The notes under the pieces: model-generated
Told to the model about the DNA's origin: nothing
Databases searched by the model: none
What the model saw: the letters and a program-made list of their open reading frames with translations, nothing else
Translations under genes and position numbers: made by a program
Origin: Pycnopodia helianthoides
Taxonomy: Eukaryota; Echinodermata; Asteroidea; Forcipulatida; Asteriidae
DNA: 64,000 nucleotides
NCBI GenBank assembly: GCA_032158295.1
Contig: CM063254.1
Coordinates: forward strand, 2,395,538 to 2,459,537
Direction of reading: 5' to 3'
In this document: positions 12,463 to 23,962 of the stretch, piece by piece
Layout of the letters: each line of letters starts with the position of its first letter
How positions within the stretch are numbered: position 1 is the first letter of the stretch

Positions 12463-12772
12463 TATAGACCTTTCTATTGCAACGTCACAACCAAGTTTTT
12501 GCCAACCAAGGTTGAAAAACTATGGAAAGCCGTAAAAGCAAAGCAAAAGCAGATAGCCACAGCTAGTAACAATGTTACAAAAATATTCAAAAATACTGTT
12601 GAATTGGTTGGAAACAAAGCAACTAACCATGGGATGTATTTGTGTCAAATAAAAATTTGCAGAAATTATGAATTTGGTCACATTGTCTGTTAACACAATT
12701 GAATGTTTTGCCATCATTCAGCTGTCCATGCCAACCAGCTCGGTTTGTTTATCAACAATGGAAAGGTCTATA
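12463..12772. mobile_element. 310-bp MITE with TATAGACC inverted ends
   Basis: TATAGACCTTTCTATTG on the left is mirrored by CAATGGAAAGGTCTATA on the right, with one extra base in one arm. The inner parts of the arms also match loosely (GTCACAACC, GGTTTGTTTATC). The 86-codon plus ORF starting at 12433 crosses the element boundary and is rejected as a gene. Confidence 0.75.
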
Positions 12773-12898
12773 GCATCCCCTTCGCTTTCAATTTCTGTAG
12801 GTAGGTTTTTTTTCCCCTCTCTAATCAGTCAATACAATACACCAATAAACTGCAATGCCTGCACTAAACATGCGTAGTGCCTGCGAAAGCAGGCTGGC

Positions 12899-12937
12899 AC
12901 CAGACTACAAAAACAGAAAGAAAATAGTAGTCTGGTG
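12899..12937. repeat. Small perfect hairpin
   Basis: CACCAGACTAC at 12899-12909 is exactly mirrored by GTAGTCTGGTG at 12927-12937 around a 17-nt A-rich loop. A related word, GGCACCAGACTATTTTTG, occurs at about 31369. Probably a small dispersed repeat. Confidence 0.5.
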
Positions 12938-13494
12938 CAGACCAACCATGCAGCACGAAATGAGCACCATGCTACTTGCAAGTCTTGGCTCCAAATTAGT
13001 ATTATTAGTCCGGTTCTTTTCATTTATCACTGGAACAACTACCTGAGATGAAATTTACATGTAAAAAGTCAATTATTAGTATATATATATTTTTTAAAAG
13101 TAGGTTGGTTGTCTTTGTGGTCAGCTGGGGATGCTAAGCAACTAGTTTTTTCTACATGTCCATCTTTGTCATGTAACCTGTATCATGTGATAGCATAAAC
13201 ACTGTTCCAAAAAATAGTCCCATGCTATTTTCCCTTCTGCATCATCTTAAGTGACATTGGCTTGTTCCAAACCTCTTGTCTCTGCTCCGGCCTCTGTTTG
13301 ATGCTAGAAACAGTGCAAAATGTACACTGCTCCAAAATTGATGACAAAGCCCAAGCTATAAGTTTAGAAAAGGCCCATTGTTTTGGAAGAGAGAAAAACA
13401 AGATGGCTGTTTCTTGGTGTACAAATCCTGTGCTGAGCCTAAATGATTACCAAGAAAAATGACACAATGTTTTACAATGATACAATCCTACATC

Positions 13495-13552
13495 AATTAT
13501 CAATTATCCTTATTGTGACCTCGAATTATCAATTATCCTTATTGTGACCTTG
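13495..13552. repeat. 29-bp direct tandem duplication
   Basis: AATTATCAATTATCCTTATT followed by GTGACCTCG is repeated immediately with one change (CTCG to CTTG). This is a recent slippage-type duplication. Confidence 0.8.
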
Positions 13553-13832
13553 AAACACCTAATTCACCCAATGCATTTACTTTATGTTAAATACGGTTAG
13601 CACAAATCTTGTCAACGAGAGACTTTAGTGCAAGGGGGAAAAAAATGCCGTGACACAATTACTGCAAAAGAAGTGGGTCGAGTATCATGGCGATGCTTTC
13701 CATGGAATTCTGCACTTACTGATGCGCCTCAAGAGCACAGAATACAGTGGTCCTAAAGCGCTGAAATCTGTGGCAAGCAGCGCCATATTAATACTGTACA
13801 TTTACATGTACGTATGTAGTTGGAAGTTATAT

Positions 13833-14173
13833 TCAAGGCCCTGTACACTATTGGTAAGATCGAAAAACTTAATGTTCACAGATTCACACATAACTTACAT
13901 GATTTAAAGTAAGTAATGGTAGAAAGGGTTCCTTAAAATATGTCTGCCTAAAATGCTATCGTTTCTGAGAAACGAGTAAAACAATAGTAATTATCGAGCG
14001 CGATAATTTGAAAAAACAGAAAACACATAAGATCTCTTTTCACTATTTTCTCGTGACCTCGATGACCAATTGAGCCCAAACTTTCACAGGTTTGTTTGTT
14101 CATGCATATGTTTAATCACACAAAATGTGGACACTGATTTTGAGCTGTTACCAAAAGTGTACAATACCTTTAA
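13833..14173 (-). mobile_element. TTAA-type MITE, family B, copy 2
   Basis: It runs from TTCAAGGCCCTGTACACTAT to ACCAAAAGTGTACAATACCT followed by TTAA, with the same interior as the copy at 1174-1515 but inverted. The left target site reads TTCAA, a mutated TTAA. The central palindrome here is TTATCGAGCGCGATAA. Confidence 0.8.
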
Positions 14174-14866
14174 AGCCTGTCTCTTGCTGAATCCAATATC
14201 ATCATTTTGGATAAAAATTTACTTATCATTTTTTTGTTAGTCAGAAAAAGCTCACCGTAGCTAATAAATAAACCATGCCATGTCTGCATTTTGTGACATT
14301 ATCCCCACTTCGATCTTGTTTCCACCGCAGAAATTTGCTGAGCAATTGCTCTATCCTATTATTGGTTCCTGCTGATTGTAAATCAATGGTGATCTATACA
14401 GTACAATTCTTCCTTCGTGTACCTTGCAACCACACTCAAGGACAGGTTTTATTTTTTATGCAATTACCAGACTATATTTAGTGGCTTTCCTTGTTAACCG
14501 AAGGTTGACATACAGAAGTATGCCCATAAAAGGATGGTATGCTTGTACAGTGTGTGTTTTATTTGTGGAGAAACACAGCGTTTTTTAATTAAATTGAGAA
14601 ATACATGTAATATTTTGATGTGGGGAAGGTAGATCTAATTTCAATGAAAGATGACATAACACCAGGAATTTCATTTGTGTGGCCAACGGTAAGGGCTTGT
14701 GGGAGAAAAAACAAATAAATGATAGGATTGGATTTCATTTTGAAAGTGAATATTATAATAATTTGTATGTGAAGTCCATGTATTGATGAAATAAACTGTG
14801 GTTTTAAGGGATGATAAATTTAGAATTCAGCAGTTGTCTTTCACAGGTTTTTCTTCCAGGCTGTCA

Positions 14867-15200
14867 TTAAAGCCCTGTACACTATTGGTAAGATCGAAAA
14901 ACACAATGTTCACAGATTCACACATAACTTACATGATTTAAAGTAAGTAATGGTAGAAAGGGTTCCTTAAAATATTTCTGCCTAAAATGCTATCGTTTCT
15001 GAGAAACGAGTAAAGCAATAGTAATTATCGCGCGCGATAATTTGAGAAAACACATAAGATCTCTTTTCACTATTTTCTCGTGACCTCGATGACCAATTGA
15101 GCTCAAACTTTCACAGGTTTGTTTGTTCATGCATATGTTTAATCACACAAAATGTGGACACTGATTTTGAGCTGTTACCAAAAGTGTACAATACCTTTAA
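14867..15200 (-). mobile_element. TTAA-flanked MITE, family B, copy 3
   Basis: Perfect TTAA lies on both sides (14867-14870 and 15197-15200). It is nearly identical to copy 2, about 700 bp away and in the same orientation, but lacks a few bases in the AAAACAGAAAACAC stretch. It carries a perfect palindrome ATTATCGCGCGCGATAAT at 15024-15041 and CGTTTCTGAGAAACG at about 14995. The similarity implies recent spread of the family. Confidence 0.85.
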
Positions 15201-15654
15201 TGCATGTATAAAGGTATCCAGGAATATGATTTATGTTTATTATGTGAAATATAAAGCCCTTTCCTGTAACACATACAAAAGAAGTAATTTTTAAAGCTCT
15301 AGCTTTCCCCCAAAGCAAGGTTCCAGCTGTTTGATGTTGAAGCACAGTGCTAAACTCACACTGCTCCAAAATTGATCACGGAGCCCGAGCCCAAGCGTAG
15401 GTTTGCAATAAGGCTAAATAAATATCTTTACATGTATTCTCTAAACATGTCCTAAATATAGCTCCATGCTAAAACATACAGGATATTTTTAACAGTAACT
15501 ATTGCAAATGCAGGCAAAGAATGTCATCTTTTTTAAAGGGCAAATTCTATTAAAAATCTTGAAGTTTATGGGAATATTTTCAAGGAGCTCCAAGGCCAAG
15601 AGACAATTTGAAAATTACTGATCACCTTTTAAAAAAACATCCACAGGAATATTA

Positions 15655-15727
15655 CTTGGGTGGGATTTGAACCCACAACCTTTTCCACTCTAGCGCACAT
15701 GCATACCACTAGACCACCGAGCTTGCC
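15655..15727 (-). repeat. tRNA-like sequence, probably tRNA-derived repeat
   Basis: Read on the minus strand it has an A-box-like TGGTCTAGTGG and a strong B-box in GTGGGTTCAAATCCCAC, at tRNA-like spacing. The anticodon stem does not pair well and the acceptor stem is only partly complementary. I take it as a tRNA-derived dispersed repeat, not a working tRNA gene. Confidence 0.55.
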
Positions 15728-15876
15728 CGATAGAGGCAGTTCCAGTTATATTAAGCAGCAGGTACCGCACTGATTAAATAGATGTTAAACTTGGGATAAA
15801 GAATATCCTTAAATCTTACAAAATGACTAGCAGTACAAAAAAATACTTCAACAAAGTCAAACATTTGTTCACCAAA

Positions 15877-15882
15877 TTTATT
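15877..15882 (-). terminator. Candidate poly(A) signal of CPEB
   Basis: AATAAA on the minus strand is followed by GT/T-rich sequence (GGTGAACAAATGTTTG) where a downstream element would sit. It is the last good signal before tRNA-like and MITE sequence begins. Another AATAAA lies at 16346-16341, and others occur further upstream in the UTR, so shorter forms are possible. Confidence 0.4.
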
Positions 15883-16004
15883 AAGGTTCGCACAAAGAGC
15901 TCAAAAATGTGAAAGGGTTGTGAAGATTAACAAAAAAATACCTAAAAATACCATAAGAAAACAGTTTTACTTTCTTTCAAAATTATTAATTAACTCCTGA
16001 AACA

Positions 16005-16010
16005 ATAAAA
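16005..16010 (-). promoter_or_regulatory. CPE-like motif UUUUAU in the 3' UTR
   Basis: The minus strand reads TTTTAT 123 nt upstream of the candidate AATAAA at 15882. This is the consensus cytoplasmic polyadenylation element, so the transcript could be bound by CPEB-family proteins, including its own product. The hexamer is short and the region is T-rich, so chance is likely. Confidence 0.25.
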
Positions 16011-19000
16011 TATATAGACAAAAATAACTGTACAATGTAACAGAAAAGATATACATGCGTTTAAGATCTATTCTGAACTCTTATGAGCACACAAAATATG
16101 ACAATTTTTTTTCTTAAGATGTTTCATAGAAAATGCTGAGAAAATGTTTTAAAAAGATTATCAATGAAAACTATACTCTGATGTAAATCTTTCTTACAAT
16201 TTTTTTTTTCAACTATTAATTTATATAGACAAAAATGAAAAATAATGTCCAAACAAAAATATGGAATGCATAATATAAACAAGTCCCGCCCATACAAATT
16301 AAACCTTCATTTCCACAGCGTGATGAACACACTGCTGGTGTTTATTTAGTCTTCTTCATTTGCCATAAAAACAAAGGAACTTTGGTATGAACTTCTCATA
16401 ATCAACAAACAGATATTAACAAGCCACCGTGTACAAAATCTGAGTTCCAGTTGGCCAATCAGGATTATTAAAAAACTTCCACTGTCAAACAAGAACATCA
16501 TCTAGCAAACATTATTTCCCCAAAATGTAGCTATACGGTGCAATTAATGCACTGATAAATTCCTCAAAAGAAACAGCAATGGTTAAAAAGGTCATTAAAA
16601 AGGTACCAAATACTTGTCTTTTTCAAAAAATGGCATGGCATCAAATTTTGTAAAAATTGTACGGCGACAAAAAGTTGGTAAATCTTAAAGTTTCAAAAAT
16701 CAAAATGTAAAAACCATTTTTTCTGTTAAATAGTAAAAGGCGCAAGAGAAACTACAAAACAATCCAAAGTATGTTTGTTCATTACATATTCTCCCCTACA
16801 TACAGTTGTTATACCTCCTCAATTAAAGATAAAACAATGTATAATTGTAAAAATTATAAATTACTAATTTGAGAAATGTTGGCTGCTCACAATTTCAGTT
16901 TACCCTCCAGGATAATCTACAATTACAATTTCTGATAAATATTTCAATAATAAATTAATGGAATCTATAAATCAACTGTGCTCTGGGAAATACATGTTTT
17001 TACATGTTTCAAAAATTCAGGGAAATCACAAACCTACAAAACTGGTTAAAACCGAATCAACAACTGAGTGTCACGTGCTGCATACAAATGCGGCAAGTAA
17101 TGGTCATTTAAACAAAAATACAATTTCTTCAAACTATTTCATCAAAGATGCACTAATCTATTAGAAAAAAAACCCCAACACATCAAAATATAATCAATTT
17201 CTTATCAAAGTGTATGTTATTACTGTTTCTAAGGGAACACTCGTAAAAAAAAAAACCTAACTTGTATACAGAAGAGAAAACAGGTGTTTATAAATAAAGT
17301 AAAGGCCAAGCAATGTTTGCATTGAATATGGAAACAAGAAAATTGTGTGAGATATACAAAGGGTTGGAGACTAAGAGCGCCTATTCAGTTAAAACTTGGT
17401 CCACAAAACTATTTCCCTCACGTAAATACCACAGACTTCGTAGAAATAAACCCTTCTGATTCTTGTCTGTAGTTCAGCTAACATCGGGAATCAAGAACAA
17501 AACATTTCCCCCTCCTGGTGGTTCATCGTCAATTGAATTAAAAACAGCAGATAGTCGGGCACCCTAACAATCAATGCTATACTTTTCTACAGTCTGACCA
17601 TGAGGAAGAAGACATGAAGTTTGCAAATTGTTACAATTTACGTGCATGGTATACAGACATCAATAATAGTTCCATGCTACTGGTAATTACTAAATACTGC
17701 TATACCAATTGCAAACAAATTCATTGAAGATACTTTTTAATTTAGAGACACTACATGACGGCCACAATAATATCAGTCTGTCTAACATTAGACATGAAAT
17801 AAACATTCCTCCTCCCACTAGATGATAAACAATTTGCCTAATTCATGAGTTGCTAGCTGTCAACTGTGGCACATTATTTTACTCCGGATACCTTGCCTCC
17901 CACGTAAAAAATAAAGAAGAACTTCATTTATGAACAATATTTAAGGGTCTCCACAATGACTAGAAAAATCTTTGGTTCAGTAATGTGTCTGTATATTATT
18001 TCACGTTCAGGGGCCCCAAGATCATAATGCTACTAAACACTTGGCAAATGTCTCTGCCCAACAGGAGGAACCAGTCCAAAAACAGTATAAACCTCATACC
18101 ATTTTGTCTGGTAACCTGTCTCTGCTAAGCAGCGTTTGGTGCTCGGGAGCTGTAAAAAATCGAATCCTGCTGAGCTCAACACGATATACTAATTACAAAG
18201 ATAGTGACTGTAGGCCTCTATATACGGACTTAATAAACAATAATAAAAAATAAAGAAAATATAAAATAAGCCTGAGGCCTCACCTTACTGCCACTAAAAA
18301 AAAAGTAACCATGTTTCAAAGGCTTCTTTGATTCCCAAATTGGAGTGCCTATACCAGATGATACTGCAAGATGTACAATTATTCGCTTACTAGTCTGCTT
18401 TAATTAAATACTTGTATTGTGAGAAAAGGGTATTTAATGTGAAGTTCATAATATGCAGCAAAGCAAAATTTTAAATCTTTAAAAGCACACAAAACATGGC
18501 AAAGGGAAGTGGCAATGTTCCCTGCTGCATTTTTGACAATAAGAGCACGTGAGAGAATCACTTTATACTTTTTTTCGGGTTATTTGGCACAACTAACTGA
18601 GCATAAATATCAATATGGATGGGTGTTTAGTCCAATTTAGAGTACACTAGTACATTGCCATTGCTGTCATTCAAATTATCTTCCAATGGAGATTACAAAA
18701 AAAAAAAAAAATAGGAAAATGTATTTAAATTGTTCGTAGAAATTGACCACAACATTTACAGGAGAGACGGATGTTCACTTCAAACGGATTGTACAGGTGT
18801 AATAAATTAAAAAATAAAATTGAACAGAAAAATAAACCCTTTTTTCTCTTATTTTCGTCGTACCATACAAAGAGGGCTGAGAGGTCCAACTAGTTGATAT
18901 CGCATAAAATGGCTGAGGTACGTTGATTACACTACCAAAATAAGAAACTGCAAAACGATCTACAAAAAATTCCTTATTCAAATTCTACTGGTTCCAAAAA

Positions 19001-22000
19001 TTTCATACGAAAAATTAAAAAAATAAAGTCAGACTGGCTGCAGGCCTCAACCTTAATCTGTCTATAAAAACCGTCATGCATTGAATACAGATTACAGAGA
19101 AAAAAAAAACAATCAATTTAAATATTGCACTGAAAAAAGAACAATTTTTTTTTTTTGTAAAGCCCCATTCAGGACTCCGTTTTTGATAAACTACGTTGAG
19201 TACCGAGTGTCGATCAACTAACAATCATCTACTTATCCACACAAATCACATTCTCATTAGTATATATATATAATGTAGCACCAATAATCTTAATCTACCA
19301 AGACTGACTAGGCACAACATCCCAGTATAACATTCCTAGGGTGGAAAAAAATGTTACCAACAAAAAGTCCCTTATCATCCAACATCCAGAGCAGCGCTGT
19401 ACAGAACACTGGGTGAGCCAGGGAAAAAAGCAAGGGTACAAAAATGGAATCGTCATAAACAGACCTCCGAAAATCGCTTTTTAAAAAACTGTCCCAAAAA
19501 ACATATATTAGTTCTTGCTTTGAAACTAACTATCAAGTTGTACAAAAAGCTTTGCAGGCTAGAGTGTCAACAAGTTCCTCAAGTGTTTATAAAGTGCAAA
19601 GATTGGAGAATTAACATTATTAATAATGATAACGAAAAATAAAATTACCAAAATTCTTCTGAATTACTCTGATTGCCAAAAATTCATAAATAATTATATA
19701 ATACATACTCTTTAAAATTTCAGGTAACATGAATGAAACAAAAGAAGCCTTTTGGTCATTTTGACCTCTAGGGGAACAGAAGAGAAAAAAAAGGAGCACA
19801 ACTGTGCAGACATACTGCCTGAATATTAAACAGGCACATAAATTATCTCACAGAATTAATAATTACCAGTAAATATGAAAATGATTCATCTTATAAAAAA
19901 GTCTGGATCGAAAACGGCATCAGTGGCAATTTTTTTTTTGTAATTATCCTTGGTAAAAAATACTGCACCCAAAATATGAAATGGGTCAAATGAATATTAA
20001 CTTCTCAATATGATTTTTTTGTATAAAGCTCATTTTTTTTTCAATCTTTTTTAAAAACGCTTCTAAGAATAGATACAAAAGCAAAAAATCTAAAAAGTTT
20101 TCCACATTATTTTTATACAGTCATACATGCACAACATTCTAAATTGTCACTATTGTTTGGACAAACTTTTGTACCTCATAAATAAATTACATTGGAACAT
20201 TGTAAGTGGAGGAAAATGCTAAATTTCAATGCTTGGTAAAACCAGAAAAAATGGTAATAATAATAATAATAATAATTAATCATAATAAAAATAATAATAC
20301 AAGGCAAATGCCCATGAAAAGTGAGTAGGTTATTATATGACAAGCTTATTAGGTAAACTGGGTTACAACAAGGATTTAATTGAAAACTCTCTGCTTCATA
20401 CAATCACAAGACATCTATGAAAGCTAATTAGTCAACTAGAACAGGCCTTGAAGTACACATTATAAGGGAAGAGTAGCTACGTACATGTACTTCTTACTAA
20501 AAACACTGGAAAAATTGAGTCTGTCTTAAGTTAACAAGAAATAGTAAACAAGGAATATTATACACTTGGTCGATTCAAAATACAGAGGCAAATTTTTGCA
20601 CGAATACTGTACTGTGAATTGAAATTCTATTATAATTTATAGGTTACACATCGAACATTATTCTGTTCTCACAAAAAAACGCAAAAAATTGTCTGGTTAA
20701 AAGAGTTTAGATTGAAAAATAGCAAACACATCCATTTACTGCAACCACAAGCCACTTCTTTTTAAAAGGATAAATTCATTCTTTATCTGCATCGTTTTTT
20801 TTTTTGGTTATTAGTTTTTTTTTCTTCTCTTCTATTCAAGTTGGACAATATGGGTGTTTCATTACCCGTGGAATACATGTGCAAGCAGAATACTTGTATG
20901 TCAATACTGCTTCAGCAGTAATATAAGCATGCATAACATAAAGAGAGATAGAATGATAAAGAGAGAGAGATTCTACAAAGTGCAATGACTAAACAACTGT
21001 TTACTCTTGCAGCCCTTCGTGGGTTGGCAAGGGAGTAAAACAAGCTTAGTACATTCATCTACTCAGCAAAAGTTTGAAGAGTACCAGTCACAAATGTTTA
21101 TACATCACATTCTGACTGGTAACCTGTTTCAAGTCAAAAACGGGGTCGGTTGAAAAAGAATCAAAATTAAGGAACTTAGGTCTTTCCGCTAAGCAAGAAA
21201 TTCCTGTGCTAAGTAGACTTTAGTACTAAGCAGATTCATGAAAAGGGCCTTTTTTTATTTAAAAAACCAGGTGTTTCCCAAATATACCAATGTGACCCAG
21301 ACAGTAAAAAAAAATTATTATGTTGTTTTACAAATAAAAAACGTGGTTTTATATATTAAGTCAACACACATACATGTATTTCTACATTTTTAATTATAAT
21401 TTTCAAAACGAAAACTGAGGCTATTTCAGTGTCCCATGTTCTCATGACGGCCTCTTTTTTTTGTTTTCATCGATAGAAAAACATAACAAAGGAATTGAGA
21501 AACCATTGCACAAGTGGTAATTTGACACTCATTTAGGATTGTTAACACCAGACAATTTTTCTGTTTACAAGACGGAAAAAAATTACAATAAACGTGGAGG
21601 AAAAAAAAAAAAAAAAAAAAGCAGAGAAGACGAAAACACGCTTCGTATAAAAGTGTACGAATGACCCGTTTGCTTATCTAAAAAATAATATGTAATATAA
21701 AGTTCACACATGCCATGTTGATTCATATTAGCACTTGAAATACTTGTACCACCAGCATTTATGTTGTTAGCTCATATAAACAGCTCTAGTACTCAAACAT
21801 GTACAACCAATGCACAGTCAATTTCAACAATAAAAAATTTGAAAAAAGTGGAAGATTAAACTAGAAACTCTACAAATGTAAAAATCTAGTACAGTTCTTT
21901 TTTGTGCACGTTTGTTTTTTCATTATTTTTTTTTCCTTCTTTATATAGCACACATTAAATAGACACAGATTGCATATTAACATTATATGCATGTTAGTTT

Positions 22001-23737
22001 GGGAGTCACAATCTCATTGCACAACAGATACATACTTTGGTGCTTGTATTTTTTACCAATTTTTTTGTTATTTCTTTTTAAATCTAAGCTTAGTGAAGCA
22101 CAGAACTTGCCTTTTGCCTCCACATAGAGATTTTTTTGACATTTAAAAGCTCAGCCGGTCTAATCTCTCTATTGAGTGACTAAATCTCTCTATTTTGTCT
22201 GAAACCACAGAAATGAGGCGAGACTATTAAAAGTAGGCAAGACTACCTGGTGAGAACTATCTCACTAGAAGTAACAACAATTCTGTTGGTGTTGAATAAA
22301 CCTAAGATCTGGGTGCAGAGAAAAGCTCTCTGTCCTTCCATACAAATCTATTAGACCAAAGTGAGGCTGGAAGTCAAAGTAGTCCGGCCCCCTTCCGTGT
22401 ATCAGCATTATTATCAATACTGCACACAGGGATCCTGACAATGATGACACGGTATGGTTAACGGTTATACAGCCCGGCATCAATACAGACAAGTTTCAAA
22501 TACATGTATGCCGAAATAGTAAGATAAACGTGCGTCAGTTTTTTGTTAAATATTTATTTTACTAAACACGGAGGCTCACCTTAAATGAGAAGCATCCGTT
22601 ATGAACTTCACTATATTAAGCAGGCACAATTTGTCTTTGTTAAGTCTACTCATTTTTTTACACTCATTATACTGAGTCACTTTCAATACAGGAACATGCT
22701 TATTTTGGTAGGACAGGCTTCAGTTTCGCTCAGACACAAGAAAGTTTTTTTCTGTGACGCCGCTACACTAGCCGGAAACAGGTAGAGTTATAAACGTATC
22801 AAAGGAACCAGAACCACGAAGCTGCCTTCAACCAACTCTTTCAAGTTGTAATGGGCGTACAGCAGAAGACTGAAGCCAAGACAGTAAATATTTAGAGATA
22901 AAAAACTTTAGCACACATTTGCGGTACACAAACGTCAAGAACTGAATCACATGGCATGTTTTTGACACTAATATCCAATGGACTTCCAAATACTATTATG
23001 TCAAGTCGAATGATTGCTTTCTTTGAAGAAGAGACAGCAGGTAAATCTTAAATCCCAAACCCGGCCCCTCTTCCCAAAATTGTTTTGATTCACTCAAAGA
23101 TGCCTACCTTTCTTAGGCAACTGGCCATTTCACAAAATCAATTGAGTTGTCAAACAAATAAAATAAAACCTACTGACATTCCAGGACATTCACACAGAAT
23201 TGATAAATATATCTCTGGTATGTTGTTTCTGTACTTGATCACGTTATGTGAAAACAGTTTGGCATCGACGACGTCAGTTGTGTTTTTAATCACATTATAA
23301 GAAGGCGTTTGTCTGTGATAGTGCTTCTTAAGATGGTTGTTGCCTGGACCCTACCCCCCCCCCCATAAGCTCTCCTACAGAGTGCAGCCTTGAGCTGTTT
23401 TTCAAAAAACAAATTCAAATCCCAAGTGTGTCCTCGTGTCAGATAGATGGAAAGTTGTCTGAACCAGAAATCAAACTAATACAATATAACATTACAAAAA
23501 TAGTTCATTTGAAATAATTAACGGTTTAGACACATTTCCACTACAACGACACTGACAAACACTTCCACAGAATGTAAGATAGTTTCAACACTTACACCTT
23601 CTTGTCTCTTTTTTTTTTTTTAAAGAAACTTGGCAGTCAACGATGTAACATCTCTTTCACTCTCTGATGCTACGGATGATTTTTTTTTGGCCACCCCCCT
23701 TACTCCTCACTTGAATTTTTCAAGGGTATGAGCCAGC

Positions 23738-23962
23738 TTACCATCGGAAAGGTACTGAGCGAGGCCTGTCTCCACCTTCCTTGACAAGGGGCTTGTGAAA
23801 CTCTCGTCCTGGGCGAGCATGTATGGCGGCCCAGCAGAAGTCACAGTAGTATTGGAGGCAGGTGACGTTGGCGCAGAAGAAGGGAGCAAATTTACCTCCG
23901 CAGCGGACACCCTGGCACTCGTCACACATCTGATCATCAAGGACGTAGGGTTTCACTTCCAC
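23738..23962 (-). CDS. CPEB2/3/4: CPEB coding exon 8: ZZ-type zinc-binding C-terminus
   Basis: The exon covers residues 693-766 and the TAA stop, entering in phase 0 after TTGTGCAG. Cys at 705, 708, 713, 722, 727, 732 and 735 and His at 740 and 748 supply the cross-braced zinc-binding pattern of the CPEB C-terminal domain (CDEC, CGGKFAPFFC, CLQYYCDFCW, REFHKP). In CPEB proteins this domain supports RNA binding and protein contacts. The protein ends ...VPFRW, whereas vertebrate CPEB2-4 end in FRW plus one more residue. The stop TAA overlaps a consensus splice donor (ATG|GTAAGC on the minus strand), so an alternative C-terminus is conceivable. Confidence 0.96.
   Translation of the reverse strand: MEVKPYVLDDQMCDECQGVRCGGKFAPFFCANVTCLQYYCDFCWAAIHARPGREFHKPLVKEGGDRPRSVPFRW

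Larger units (their letters stand above)
15860..23737 (-). other. Probable long 3' UTR of CPEB
   Basis: About 7.9 kb follow the stop codon with no splice-supported ORF on either strand. As RNA the stretch is U-rich. Well-formed MITEs are absent, unlike the sequence beyond 15.7 kb; only weak dispersed-repeat fragments occur (near 18040, 21060 and 22360). Low-complexity tracts include (AAT)n at about 20252-20298, an A-run near 21600 and a C-run at 23354-23364. CPEB2-4 transcripts in other animals also carry multi-kilobase 3' UTRs. The extent is inferred; there is no transcript evidence. Confidence 0.45.

Noticed and set aside
12433..12693. 86-codon Lys-rich plus ORF
   Set aside because: It crosses the left border of the MITE 12463-12772, so it cannot be an ancestral gene, and no domain is seen.
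15655..15727. Functional tRNA gene
   Set aside because: A and B boxes are good but the anticodon stem and acceptor stem do not pair properly; a tRNA-derived repeat fits better.
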